Made by a program: the position numbers and the translations under genes. The notes under the pieces are model-generated. The model was not told the origin of the DNA and did not search any database. It saw only the letters and a program-made list of their open reading frames with translations. Of a DNA stretch of 5,733 bases, positions 1 to 5,733 are shown piece after piece (positions within the stretch are counted from its first letter, which is position 1; every line of letters starts with the position of its first letter). The DNA comes from Haloarculaceae archaeon (GTDB lineage: Archaea; Halobacteriota; Halobacteria; Halobacteriales; Haloarculaceae). The stretch covers positions 1 through 5,733 of the forward strand of contig JAHENN010000111.1 in the NCBI GenBank assembly GCA_018609665.1, given 5' to 3'.

Positions 1-931
1 CCCGGCTGGCGTTGGTGTCGACCGTCAGGTTGTACGTCCCGGTCACGCGGTCGTCGGCGGGGATATCGGGCAAAAACGGCAGGGAAACCCCGCCCGTCTT
101 CGTGTTCCGGTAGCTGATGCTGTGCGGCGTCCCGGTGACGTTGTCGGTGTAGAACGACAGCTCCGAACACTCCTCGCCGTCGAAGGTGCCCTTGACGAGG
201 TCGAGGCTCACGTTCTCGCCGGTGGTCGTACAGCGGTCGTCGGAGCCGAGGGTGCTCAGCGGGTCCAAGAGCGAGAAGTCGAACCCGCCGGGCGGCCTGA
301 CCACGACTGATGCCGCGTCCGACGCCACCGAGTCGTCCTGGAAGACGTACACCTCCCACGTCTGGCCGGCCTCGTCGACGATCTCGATGTAGAACGTCCT
401 GCCCAAGAGGATGTCGAGGACGAGCCCGGCCGGCGCCTCCAGCAGGTCCGTCCGGTCGACGGTCATCTCGAACTCGCCGGCCCGGGTCGTGTCGTTGACC
501 AGCGTCCACTCCCCCGGGTCGTCGACGCTCCCGCCGGCGGTGAAGTTGCGGCTCGCGTTGGTCTGCTGGATGCGGGTCCCCTCGACGGTCTCGTTCGGCT
601 GGTAGTCGACGAACCGGCCGGTGCGCTGGTACTGCCGCTCGAGGCTGTCGGACCACACCGCCAGGCCGTCCGAGTAGCCGTTCTCCACGGCGGTGAAGTT
701 GTCGCCGGCGACGGCGGCGTTCGACCGGTCGATGAGCTCCTGGAGGTCGTTGGCCGCGAGCTGTCGGTTCTCGACGACCCGCTCGGCCTCGCCGCTCGTC
801 TCCCGGGTCGAGAGGTTCTCCGTGTAGATGGCGCTGTTGACCACCAGCGCCAGCCCGACGAACGACGTCGCCACGATCAGCGACGCGATGAGCAGCATCT
901 GGCCGCGCTCGCGGCCGGTCACATCCGCCAT
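1..931 (-). CDS. Larger pilin-like exported protein, 5' part (C-terminus outside window), rich in N-glycosylation sequons
   Basis: The frame is open from the ATG at 931 to the left edge, showing 310 residues and no stop, so the gene is partial. The N-terminus MADVTGRERGQMLLIAS contains R9-G10 followed by Q11, a good prepilin-peptidase site cleaved after G10, and a hydrophobic helix at about 12-35. No Glu or Asp stands at +5 or +6, unlike the two upstream proteins. A predicted helical region (about 36-70, ENLSTRETSGEAERVVENRQ) follows, then a Thr/Asp/Gly-rich domain that looks beta-rich. Ten N-X-S/T sequons are visible (N39, N78, N113, N125, N129, N146, N240, N264, N301, N307) and only two cysteines, C234 and C255, which could pair. 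The start is fixed by a perfect Shine-Dalgarno site and a 13-nt overlap with the previous gene. The GQMLLIASLIVA...NSAIYTEN block resembles haloarchaeal hypothetical proteins that I recall as DUF7261-like (unverified). Possibly a tip or large minor pilin; function unknown. Confidence 0.88.
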   Translation of the reverse strand, partial: MADVTGRERGQMLLIASLIVATSFVGLALVVNSAIYTENLSTRETSGEAERVVENRQLAANDLQELIDRSNAAVAGDNFTAVENGYSDGLAVWSDSLERQYQRTGRFVDYQPNETVEGTRIQQTNASRNFTAGGSVDDPGEWTLVNDTTRAGEFEMTVDRTDLLEAPAGLVLDILLGRTFYIEIVDEAGQTWEVYVFQDDSVASDAASVVVRPPGGFDFSLLDPLSTLGSDDRCTTTGENVSLDLVKGTFDGEECSELSFYTDNVTGTPHSISYRNTKTGGVSLPFLPDIPADDRVTGTYNLTVDTNASR

Positions 932-1494
932 ACCGTCACCTCCACGCGGACCACGTTGTAGACGCCGGTGCCCCTGCTGTCCTCCCGGACGGCGTCGTCG
1001 AAGCTGCTGGCGCCGCCGGCCGTCGTCGACGTCCCGGGTGCCGTCAGCTCGTCGTCGTCGTAGATGGTCACCGACCGGCTGGCGCTGACGGCGTTGTCGC
1101 TCGGCTCTCCCCGGTAGACCAGCCGCGTGGCGTCCGCGCCGTCGCCCGGGTAGACGAGGACGTTCACCGCCAGCCCGCGGCCGGCGAAGGCCCGCTCGGT
1201 GATGTTGCCGAACTCGTTCGGCGGGTAGTCGTTGGTGTAGTAGGTCAGCCGCTCGGCGTCGTGGTACTCCGCCGCCGAGTCGTTCCAGAACAGCACGGCG
1301 TCCTTCAGGACGCCGGCCTCCTCGGCGGCCGTCAGCACGCCCGCCGCCGACGCGCGCTGCTGGTTCTCGATGTGCTGGTTCGAGGTGCTGGCCGACAGCG
1401 GCGTCACCGCCGTCACCTGCAGCGCGAACACCAGACTCGACACCAGCAGCACCGCCGCGATGACCGCCTCCAGCGTGTATATCTGTCCGCGCAT
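919..1494 (-). CDS. Pilin-like exported protein with three-residue class III leader
   Basis: This 191-residue protein starts MRGQIYTLEAV, followed by a hydrophobic helix to about residue 30. R2-G3 followed by Q4 fits prepilin-peptidase cleavage after G3, leaving a mature protein that starts at Gln with Glu at +6. The conserved-looking block after the helix (VTPLSASTSNQHIENQQ) leads into an extracellular domain with no cysteine and sequons at N71 and N97. Near the C-terminus lie GEPSDNAVSASRSVTIYDDDE and then VRVEVTVWRM, sharing the RxVTI-loop-VxVW pattern of the upstream protein. The ATG at 1494 is 2 nt after the upstream stop; an in-frame GTG at 1500 (GTGA overlap) is an alternative that would lengthen the leader by two residues. 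The end overlaps the next gene by 13 nt. From memory it is similar to haloarchaeal DUF7288-like proteins found beside PilB/PilC (unverified). Probably a minor pilin; the role is not known. Confidence 0.87.
   Translation of the reverse strand: MRGQIYTLEAVIAAVLLVSSLVFALQVTAVTPLSASTSNQHIENQQRASAAGVLTAAEEAGVLKDAVLFWNDSAAEYHDAERLTYYTNDYPPNEFGNITERAFAGRGLAVNVLVYPGDGADATRLVYRGEPSDNAVSASRSVTIYDDDELTAPGTSTTAGGASSFDDAVREDSRGTGVYNVVRVEVTVWRM
936..943 (-). promoter_or_regulatory. Perfect GGAGGTGA Shine-Dalgarno for the third pilin-like gene
   Basis: On the minus strand GGAGGTGA is a full eight-base complement to the 3' end of archaeal 16S rRNA (anti-SD CCUCCU region). It ends 4 nt before the ATG at 931. 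It lies inside the preceding gene, in the codons for Val-Glu-Val-Thr near its C-terminus, and it decides the start of the downstream gene. It is the strongest ribosome-binding site in the window. Confidence 0.8.
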
Positions 1495-1496
1495 GG

Positions 1497-1501
1497 TCAC
1501 C
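1497..1501 (-). promoter_or_regulatory. Weak GGTGA ribosome-binding element and alternative GTG start at 1500
   Basis: The minus strand reads GGTGACCATG here. GGTGA is half of the haloarchaeal Shine-Dalgarno consensus but ends only 2 nt before the ATG at 1494, which is too close for good function. The same bases contain an in-frame GTG (1500-1498) overlapping the upstream TGA as GTGA, exactly as at the ATPase-pilC junction. Either start gives the same mature protein after cleavage at Gly-Gln, so the sequence alone does not settle it. Confidence 0.4.
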
Positions 1502-2078
1502 ACACCCGTACCTTCATCGTCGCGTCGCACGATTCGACGCCGAACGAGCAGCCCGGGATCGTGACGACCCGTCGGGCGACGACGATGGAACTGCTGTCGG
1601 AGGGCTCGTCGCCGACCGCGTACCGGACGTCGCAGCTGGTGCTGCCGTTGGCCTCGTGGACGACGCCGCCAGTCTCGTTGTGACAGACCGTCCGGAACCG
1701 CGCGTCGCCGCTGGCGTCGGGGTCGACCTGCTCGACGGTCACGTTGACCTGCAGCCGGTCGCCGTCGACGCCGACCCGCTCGTGGACGTCGTCGCCGCTG
1801 TAGCCGCAGTCCGCGGGGATGTCGGCGTCGTCGGTCGAGGCGTTGAAGAACACCGTCGCACACGCTTCGTCGACCACGAACGGGTCCGCCGGGTCGCCGA
1901 GGGCGCCCTCGGCGAGGTGGCTCGCTACCCGGTCGGCCGTCGCACTGGCGTCCTGGTTGCCCTCGACGAACGGCGCCGTCAGCGACGGGATGAACGTGAA
2001 CACGAAGGTGACGGCGACGAGGAAGATCCCCATCGCGATGGCGAAATCGAGCGGCGACTGTGCACGTGTGTCGGTCAT
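1497..2078 (-). CDS. Pilin-like exported protein with class III signal peptide and six cysteines
   Basis: This 193-residue protein starts MTDTRAQSPLDF, with an uninterrupted hydrophobic helix from about 12 to 30. R5-A6 followed by Q7 fits a PibD-type prepilin peptidase site, cleaved after A6, leaving a very short leader and the helix at the mature N-terminus. D11 falls at +5, where pilins often carry Glu. The remainder is soluble and acidic and should face outward. Cysteines are at 73, 91, 132, 149, 177 and 184, and N-X-S/T sequons at N79, N112, N134 and N144. The C-terminus (ARRVVTI, loop, KVRVW) resembles that of the next gene. The ATG at 2078 is chosen because it shares one base with the pilC stop (TAATG) and gives the signal peptide; I see no Shine-Dalgarno site upstream, so translation probably depends on coupling to pilC. 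From memory, haloarchaeal genomes annotate such proteins beside PilB/PilC as DUF families (DUF7287-like); this is unverified. Its function is unknown; a minor pilin is my best inference. Confidence 0.87.
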   Translation of the reverse strand: MTDTRAQSPLDFAIAMGIFLVAVTFVFTFIPSLTAPFVEGNQDASATADRVASHLAEGALGDPADPFVVDEACATVFFNASTDDADIPADCGYSGDDVHERVGVDGDRLQVNVTVEQVDPDASGDARFRTVCHNETGGVVHEANGSTSCDVRYAVGDEPSDSSSIVVARRVVTIPGCSFGVESCDATMKVRVW

Positions 2079-4093
2079 TAGTTGATGAGCATGAACGTCA
2101 CGAGCGCCAGCGTCGGCAGGACGACGACGAACTTCAGCCCGGCCCGGATGCTGACGTCGCGGATGTAGCCAGCGATGAGCCCCGAGATGACCGCCTGCAG
2201 CGTGACGGCGTGGAAGAACAGCAGCGTCAGCACCTCGATGTCGAGGCCGCTGCCGAACTGGTCGTTGCCGCTCGCGGCGGCCTGCTGGGTCAGCCCCGCC
2301 ATCGTCTCGAGGAATTCCACCTTCAGCAGCGCCATCACGCCCAGAAGCGTCACGTAGGTCATCAGGATGATGACCATCTGCATCCGGGTGCGGGACTTGC
2401 GGTCCCGCTCGACGTCGTCCTGGTTCTCCGAGGCCTGGGCGGCCGTCGACAGCACCTGCGTGATCTGGCTGGAGGCCTCCTGGGCCTTGCTGATGAGCTT
2501 CACCGTCCGGGCCAGCCGGGGGACGTGGTACTCGTTGTTGAACTCCCGCAGCGCCGTCTTCAGGCTCGTCCCGTAGTTGACCTTCGCGTACATCGTCCGG
2601 AACTCCTCGGCGAGCCGTCCGGAGGAGGTCTCGGCGACGACGTTCAGCGACTCCAGCAGCGTCATCCCGGTGTCGTTGGCGCTGGAGAGCTTCCGGAGGT
2701 TGTCCGAGAGGTTGTTCGTGATCGAGCTGCGGGACCGGACGTTCCACTCGTGGAACACCGTCAGCGGCACGCAGTTGACGTACAGCGGAACGTACACCCA
2801 GAAGAACGTCCCGCGGACCGGCGCCGACAGCAGCCCGTCGGTGCTGGTCGGCGCGAAGCCGACCGCGAGGGAGCCGCCGACCAGAAGCAGCGACAGCGGT
2901 ATCGTCAGCGGCAGCACCGCAAGCGGGTGGTCCCGGAAGAACAGGTGCGGCGCCCGCAGGACGTTCGCGACGCGGTAAACGCCCTCCTTGGACTTCACCC
3001 GGTCGAACACCGAGTGCTCGCCGGCGTAGTCGTCGGCCAGCCCGAGGTCGAAGATTCCGTCGGAGGCGCCGACGATCTCGCCGCGCTCGTCCCGGAGGTA
3101 GCCGTCGCCGACCTCGTCCTGGACGACCGTCGACAGTAGCACCAGGAACCCGGCGCCGATGAGCGGGATCAGCCCGTACACCGTCCCGTACAGCAGCATG
3201 TCGTTGGCCTCTCCCAGCATCGACATGATGACGAGGATGATGATGAGCAGCAGGGGAAACAGCGACAGCGTCATGTACATCTCCCCGAACAACTCCAGGG
3301 TCTCCAGGACGAGCTCCTGCTCCTGTTTGGAGGTCCGCATGTGCTTTTCCTTCTGGTCCTCGAGGAACTTCTCCATGTCACCCCCCGAGTTGATGATCGA
3401 CAGCATGTCCGTCAGGAACTGGCTCAGCTCGTCGGACGGCGTCTGGGCGGCCTGGTTGCGGATGGCCGTCCGGTAGTCGGTGTCGAAGTACTCCGTCTCC
3501 AGGACGATGGACTGGAACTCCTGGGCCACCTCGCCGTAGGTGTCGTCGGCCTTCGCCATCGCCTGCAGGATCTCCAGCTGGTTGAGCCCGCCGACCGACA
3601 GCGCGTACATGAAGGAGACGGAATCCGACAGCAGCACGTTTATCTCCCGCTTGCGGGCGCCGGCGTCGAGGTACGGCTTGCTCACCATGCCGCCGAAGCC
3701 GGCGCCGAAGCCGACGGAGCCGAAGAACAGCCCCGAGAGGAGGATGATGAACGGGATCTTGAGCCGCTCGACGATGCTCAGGTACGGCTCCGGCATCGGG
3801 AGGTTGAGGAAGTTCGGCGGCTCCGTTATCAGGAAGGCGAACGTCGCCCAGCCGACGGCGGTGCCGAAGAGCCACAGCACCGCTCCGACGAGCACGCCGA
3901 CCCCCAGCGCCCGCGAGAGGTATATCTCGACGGTCTGAGGGACCCGCGCCTCGGCGAGCTTCGTCTCGACGTTGCCGACGAAGTCGCTGTCGTCGCCGAA
4001 CAGCCGGGCGTACAGCGGGTAGAACGCGTCCGCCAGCCGGTCGTCGCTCGCCCCGGCGCGAGTGCCGGTCCCGCTGGCGGACCGGAGGCTCAC
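2078..4093 (-). CDS. pilC: PilC/TadC-type membrane platform protein with two T2SSF (GspF) domains
   Basis: This 671-residue protein is the inner-membrane partner of the ATPase and is expected to gather pilin subunits and transmit ATPase motion. I see about nine hydrophobic segments, near residues 62-90, 112-138, 272-293, 300-323, 390-413, 428-447, 572-593, 620-643 and 650-670. Two cytoplasmic helical T2SSF domains are recognisable, near 153-255 (LLSDSVSFMYALSVGG to SIINSGGDMEKFLEDQ) and 458-560 (ITNNLSDNLRKLSSANDTG to LISKAQEASSQITQVL). A charged linker of about 65 residues (324-389) separates the halves. The length and duplicated architecture fit haloarchaeal PilC-type proteins; archaellar ArlJ is a close relative and the main alternative. 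The GTG start at 4093 is chosen because it overlaps the ATPase stop (GTGA), has a Shine-Dalgarno site, and the next in-frame ATG is only at residue 100. The gene ends in TAA, overlapping the next start (TAATG). Confidence 0.95.
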   Translation of the reverse strand: MSLRSASGTGTRAGASDDRLADAFYPLYARLFGDDSDFVGNVETKLAEARVPQTVEIYLSRALGVGVLVGAVLWLFGTAVGWATFAFLITEPPNFLNLPMPEPYLSIVERLKIPFIILLSGLFFGSVGFGAGFGGMVSKPYLDAGARKREINVLLSDSVSFMYALSVGGLNQLEILQAMAKADDTYGEVAQEFQSIVLETEYFDTDYRTAIRNQAAQTPSDELSQFLTDMLSIINSGGDMEKFLEDQKEKHMRTSKQEQELVLETLELFGEMYMTLSLFPLLLIIILVIMSMLGEANDMLLYGTVYGLIPLIGAGFLVLLSTVVQDEVGDGYLRDERGEIVGASDGIFDLGLADDYAGEHSVFDRVKSKEGVYRVANVLRAPHLFFRDHPLAVLPLTIPLSLLLVGGSLAVGFAPTSTDGLLSAPVRGTFFWVYVPLYVNCVPLTVFHEWNVRSRSSITNNLSDNLRKLSSANDTGMTLLESLNVVAETSSGRLAEEFRTMYAKVNYGTSLKTALREFNNEYHVPRLARTVKLISKAQEASSQITQVLSTAAQASENQDDVERDRKSRTRMQMVIILMTYVTLLGVMALLKVEFLETMAGLTQQAAASGNDQFGSGLDIEVLTLLFFHAVTLQAVISGLIAGYIRDVSIRAGLKFVVVLPTLALVTFMLIN

Positions 4094-5733
4094 GACTCCT
4101 CGCCTCCGAAGTCGTCGTCCAGGAAGCCGTCGCCGCCGTCGGTCGTCGCCTCGCCGTCGTCCGGCCCGTCGGCCTCGAAGGAGAAGCCGCCGTGGTCGAG
4201 GCCGTCGCCGGCGTCAGCGTCGGCGTCGGCCGTCTCGTCCGTGTCGTCGGCGTCGTCCAGGTCGACGTCGGGTTCGATGTCGTCGGCGTCGTCGATCTCA
4301 AGCGCGTCGGCGACGTCCGCCTCGACGGGCTCGTCGCGGTACTCCGACAGCAGGTCGTCGCCCTCCCGGAGGACGTCCTCGGCCGTCTCGATCATATCCT
4401 CGCCGGCCGTCGGCCGCGGCACCATCGCCTCCTTCTCCGGGTCGATGTCGATCTTCACCGACTCCATCTCCCGGAGGTCCTCCAGGGACCGCTCCAGCTC
4501 CTCGTTGGCGATGAGCCGCAGGATCGAGTCGGGGTCGTTCATGAACGCCTGTAGCGTCGCCGCCACCTGCGTGTACGTGTTGAGGTCGTGCTTGATGAGG
4601 TACGCCAGCACGATCTGCCGGATGAACACCTCCCGGTCGAGTCGTTCGGGCGTCCAGCCGCGGTCGAACTGGATCTCGTCGAGGGTGTTCGACTCGCCCA
4701 TCTCGAGGAACTCGTCGGTCTCGGCCTGCCACTGGTAGACGTCCTGGACGTTGATCTCGTCGTTCTCCGGGTCGTAGTGGTTGATCTCGGTGATCGACTT
4801 GTTCCGCCGAACCTTGTCGCCCTGCACGCGGGTCTGCGTCTGGATGGACACCAAATCGAGGGCGGTGAACATCGTCTTCGAGACGTTGATCGGGTCCGTC
4901 GTGAACCGCTTGATCACCTCGCCGACGGAGTCGGCGTGGAACGTCGTCAGCGTGGTGTGGCCGGTCGACATGACCTGGAACAGCGTCCGGCCCTCCTCGC
5001 CGCGGATCTCGCCCATGACGATGTACTCCGGCCGCTGCCGCAGCGCCGCCTCCAGCAGGTCGAACTCGTCGACATCGCCCTTGTCGCCCTCGCTGAACGA
5101 GGGCCGGGTCACGCTCGCGATCCAGTTGCGCTGCGGGAGTTCGACCTCGCGGGTGTCCTCGATGGAGACGATTTTGGCCTTCGAGGGGATGAACAGCGAG
5201 ACGGCGTTCAGGCTCGTCGTCTTGCCCGACGCCGTCCCGCCGGCGAAGATGAGCGACTTGTGATTCTCGATACAGAGCCACAGAAACGCCATTTCGTCGA
5301 GGGAGAAGGTGTGCCAGTTGACGAGGTCGACGGGCGTGAACGGGACGTCCTTGAACTGCCGGATGGTGTAGTTCGTCCCGTGGTCGGAGACCTCCTCTCC
5401 GAGCGTCAGCTGCGACCGCGAGCCGTCGGGTAGCGTCGCGTCGACCTGCGGGTTCCGCTTGGAGATGCCCTTGCCGGACCGCTGTGAGAGCTTCACCACG
5501 AAGTCGTCCAGCTCGTCCTCGCCGTGGTAGATGTTGGTGATGATCTGCTCGTACTCGGAGTGGTAGACGAACACGGGGGAGTTGTAGCCGTCGCAGGAGA
5601 TGTCCTCGACGTTGATGTCGTGTTTGATGCCGTCGATGCGCTCGAAGCCGATGAAGTCCCGCTTCAGCAGGTAGAGCAGCTTCTCGATCTGGTACTCGGT
5701 GAGCGTCTCGGAGTCCTCCTCGAGGACGGCCGG
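4090..5733 (-). CDS. pilB: Type II/IV secretion ATPase, PilB/TadA/FlaI-like, 3' part (N-terminus outside window)
   Basis: This is the hexameric cytoplasmic ATPase that powers assembly of an archaeal type IV pilus-like structure. The reading frame stays open to the right edge, so the gene is partial; 547 residues are visible. Numbering from the first visible residue, residues 35-60 carry the DINVEDISCDG...PVFVYH block typical of the FlaI/PilB N-terminal domain. Walker A (GGTASGKTT) is at 165-173, the Asp box (IEDTREVELP) at 191-200, Walker B (VMGEIRG) at 239-245 and the His box (STGHTTLTTFHADS) at 256-269. A basic FlaI-like segment (RVQGDKVRRNKSITEI) follows at 302-317. No key catalytic residue is missing. 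The last 82 residues form an Asp/Glu-rich tail outside the catalytic core. The stop codon overlaps the pilC start in GTGA. An archaellum ArlI cannot be fully excluded without the N-terminus, but pilin-like genes downstream favour a PilB. The paralogue number is unknown. Confidence 0.96.
   Translation of the reverse strand, partial: PAVLEEDSETLTEYQIEKLLYLLKRDFIGFERIDGIKHDINVEDISCDGYNSPVFVYHSEYEQIITNIYHGEDELDDFVVKLSQRSGKGISKRNPQVDATLPDGSRSQLTLGEEVSDHGTNYTIRQFKDVPFTPVDLVNWHTFSLDEMAFLWLCIENHKSLIFAGGTASGKTTSLNAVSLFIPSKAKIVSIEDTREVELPQRNWIASVTRPSFSEGDKGDVDEFDLLEAALRQRPEYIVMGEIRGEEGRTLFQVMSTGHTTLTTFHADSVGEVIKRFTTDPINVSKTMFTALDLVSIQTQTRVQGDKVRRNKSITEINHYDPENDEINVQDVYQWQAETDEFLEMGESNTLDEIQFDRGWTPERLDREVFIRQIVLAYLIKHDLNTYTQVAATLQAFMNDPDSILRLIANEELERSLEDLREMESVKIDIDPEKEAMVPRPTAGEDMIETAEDVLREGDDLLSEYRDEPVEADVADALEIDDADDIEPDVDLDDADDTDETADADADAGDGLDHGGFSFEADGPDDGEATTDGGDGFLDDDFGGEES
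4093..4338 (-). repeat. Acidic low-complexity C-terminal tail of the ATPase
   Basis: This stretch encodes the last 82 residues of the ATPase. By my count about 36 are Asp or Glu and only one is Arg, with none Lys. The DNA is a degenerate run of GAC/GCC/GTC-type codons giving short D-A-D, D-D-A-D and D-G-G units. The region lies after the conserved ATPase core and is probably disordered and variable in length between relatives. Its position next to PilC suggests a charged tether or spacer in the cytoplasm, but it could simply reflect the acidic bias of halophile proteins. Confidence 0.75.
4100..4107 (-). promoter_or_regulatory. Shine-Dalgarno site for pilC, inside the end of the ATPase gene
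   Basis: Reading the minus strand, GGAGGCGA matches seven of eight bases of the haloarchaeal consensus GGAGGTGA. It ends 6 nt before the GTG at 4093, which is good spacing. It lies within codons for the ATPase C-terminus (Phe-Gly-Gly-Glu-Glu-Ser). Together with the GTGA overlap it supports a GTG start for pilC and coupling of the two genes. Confidence 0.7.

Noticed and set aside
61..91. Small cluster of AT-richer codons (GTT, TTT, TTG, GAT) in the third pilin-like gene
   Set aside because: Only a few codons deviate and the frame is intact. This is too short to suggest transfer or a regulatory element.
919..1863. Upstream extension of the second pilin-like gene
   Set aside because: The extra residues are an Arg-rich shadow of the preceding gene, whereas the start at 1494 (or GTG 1500) directly gives MRGQIYTLE with a pilin helix.
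1497..2747. Upstream extension of the first pilin-like gene through pilC
   Set aside because: The frame is open but the extension reads as Arg/Pro/Gly-rich nonsense. The ATG at 2078 overlaps the pilC stop and gives a proper class III signal peptide.
2060..3139. Long plus-strand open frame (359 codons) opposite pilC
   Set aside because: It lies antisense to the clear PilC frame and its translation is a repetitive Arg/His/Val/Glu mix typical of the reverse of GC-rich halophile codons. No domain is recognisable.
4200..4290. Short trinucleotide-like GTCGGC/GTCGTC repeats
   Set aside because: They are explained by Asp/Ala codon runs in the acidic tail, not a separate repeat element or CRISPR.
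3341..4738. Plus-strand open frame of 465 codons across the pilC-ATPase junction
   Set aside because: It covers two conserved minus-strand genes, has low-complexity Ser/Arg runs mirroring the acidic tail, and shows no family match. It is a shadow.
4588..5433. Plus-strand open frame of 281 codons opposite the ATPase core
   Set aside because: The opposite strand holds Walker A, Asp, Walker B and His motifs in one continuous frame, so this is antisense shadow.
4090..5574. GTG at 5574 as the true start of the ATPase
   Set aside because: Conserved FlaI/PilB sequence (RDFIGFERIDG, VEDISCDG) continues upstream in frame to the window edge, so that GTG is an internal valine.
2078..5733. Identification as the archaellum motor pair ArlI/ArlJ
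   Set aside because: The families are close, but the platform is followed by pilin-like genes, no arlF/G/H-type gene is visible, and the 671-residue platform fits PilC better. The missing N-terminus of the ATPase and upstream genes leave some doubt.

Overview
This window looks like part of a haloarchaeal (class Halobacteria) type IV pilus-like locus. The evidence is a GC-rich sequence with G/C-ending codons, proteins rich in Asp and Glu and poor in Lys, an archaeal TadA/FlaI-type secretion ATPase beside a two-domain TadC/FlaJ-type membrane protein, and pilin-like proteins with archaeal class III (PibD/ArlK-type) signal sequences. The genus cannot be told from the sequence.

All five genes lie on the minus strand and read from right to left. 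They are: (1) 5733-4090, the PilB-type assembly ATPase, whose N-terminus lies beyond the right edge; (2) 4093-2078, PilC, the integral membrane platform protein; (3) 2078-1497, a 193-residue pilin-like protein with six cysteines; (4) 1494-919, a 191-residue pilin-like protein without cysteine; (5) 931 to beyond position 1, a larger pilin-like protein with at least 310 residues visible and many N-glycosylation sequons.

The genes are packed without real intergenic space. The junctions are a GTGA overlap, a TAATG overlap, a 2-nt gap and a 13-nt overlap, so this is almost certainly one operon with translational coupling. The promoter and the terminator lie outside the window. No stretch of 300 bases is without a gene, and I see no RNA gene, mobile element, CRISPR array or origin.

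The likely mechanism is as follows. The cytoplasmic ATPase drives PilC, which extracts and stacks pilin-like subunits. These are first trimmed by the prepilin peptidase at an Arg-Gly/Ala-Gln site found in all three small proteins. The three exported proteins have no recognisable partner of known function. Their order, their differing signal-helix acidic residues and the lack of a Glu in the large one suggest a set of minor pilins, or a dedicated pseudopilus, rather than a major pilin. That interpretation is inference.
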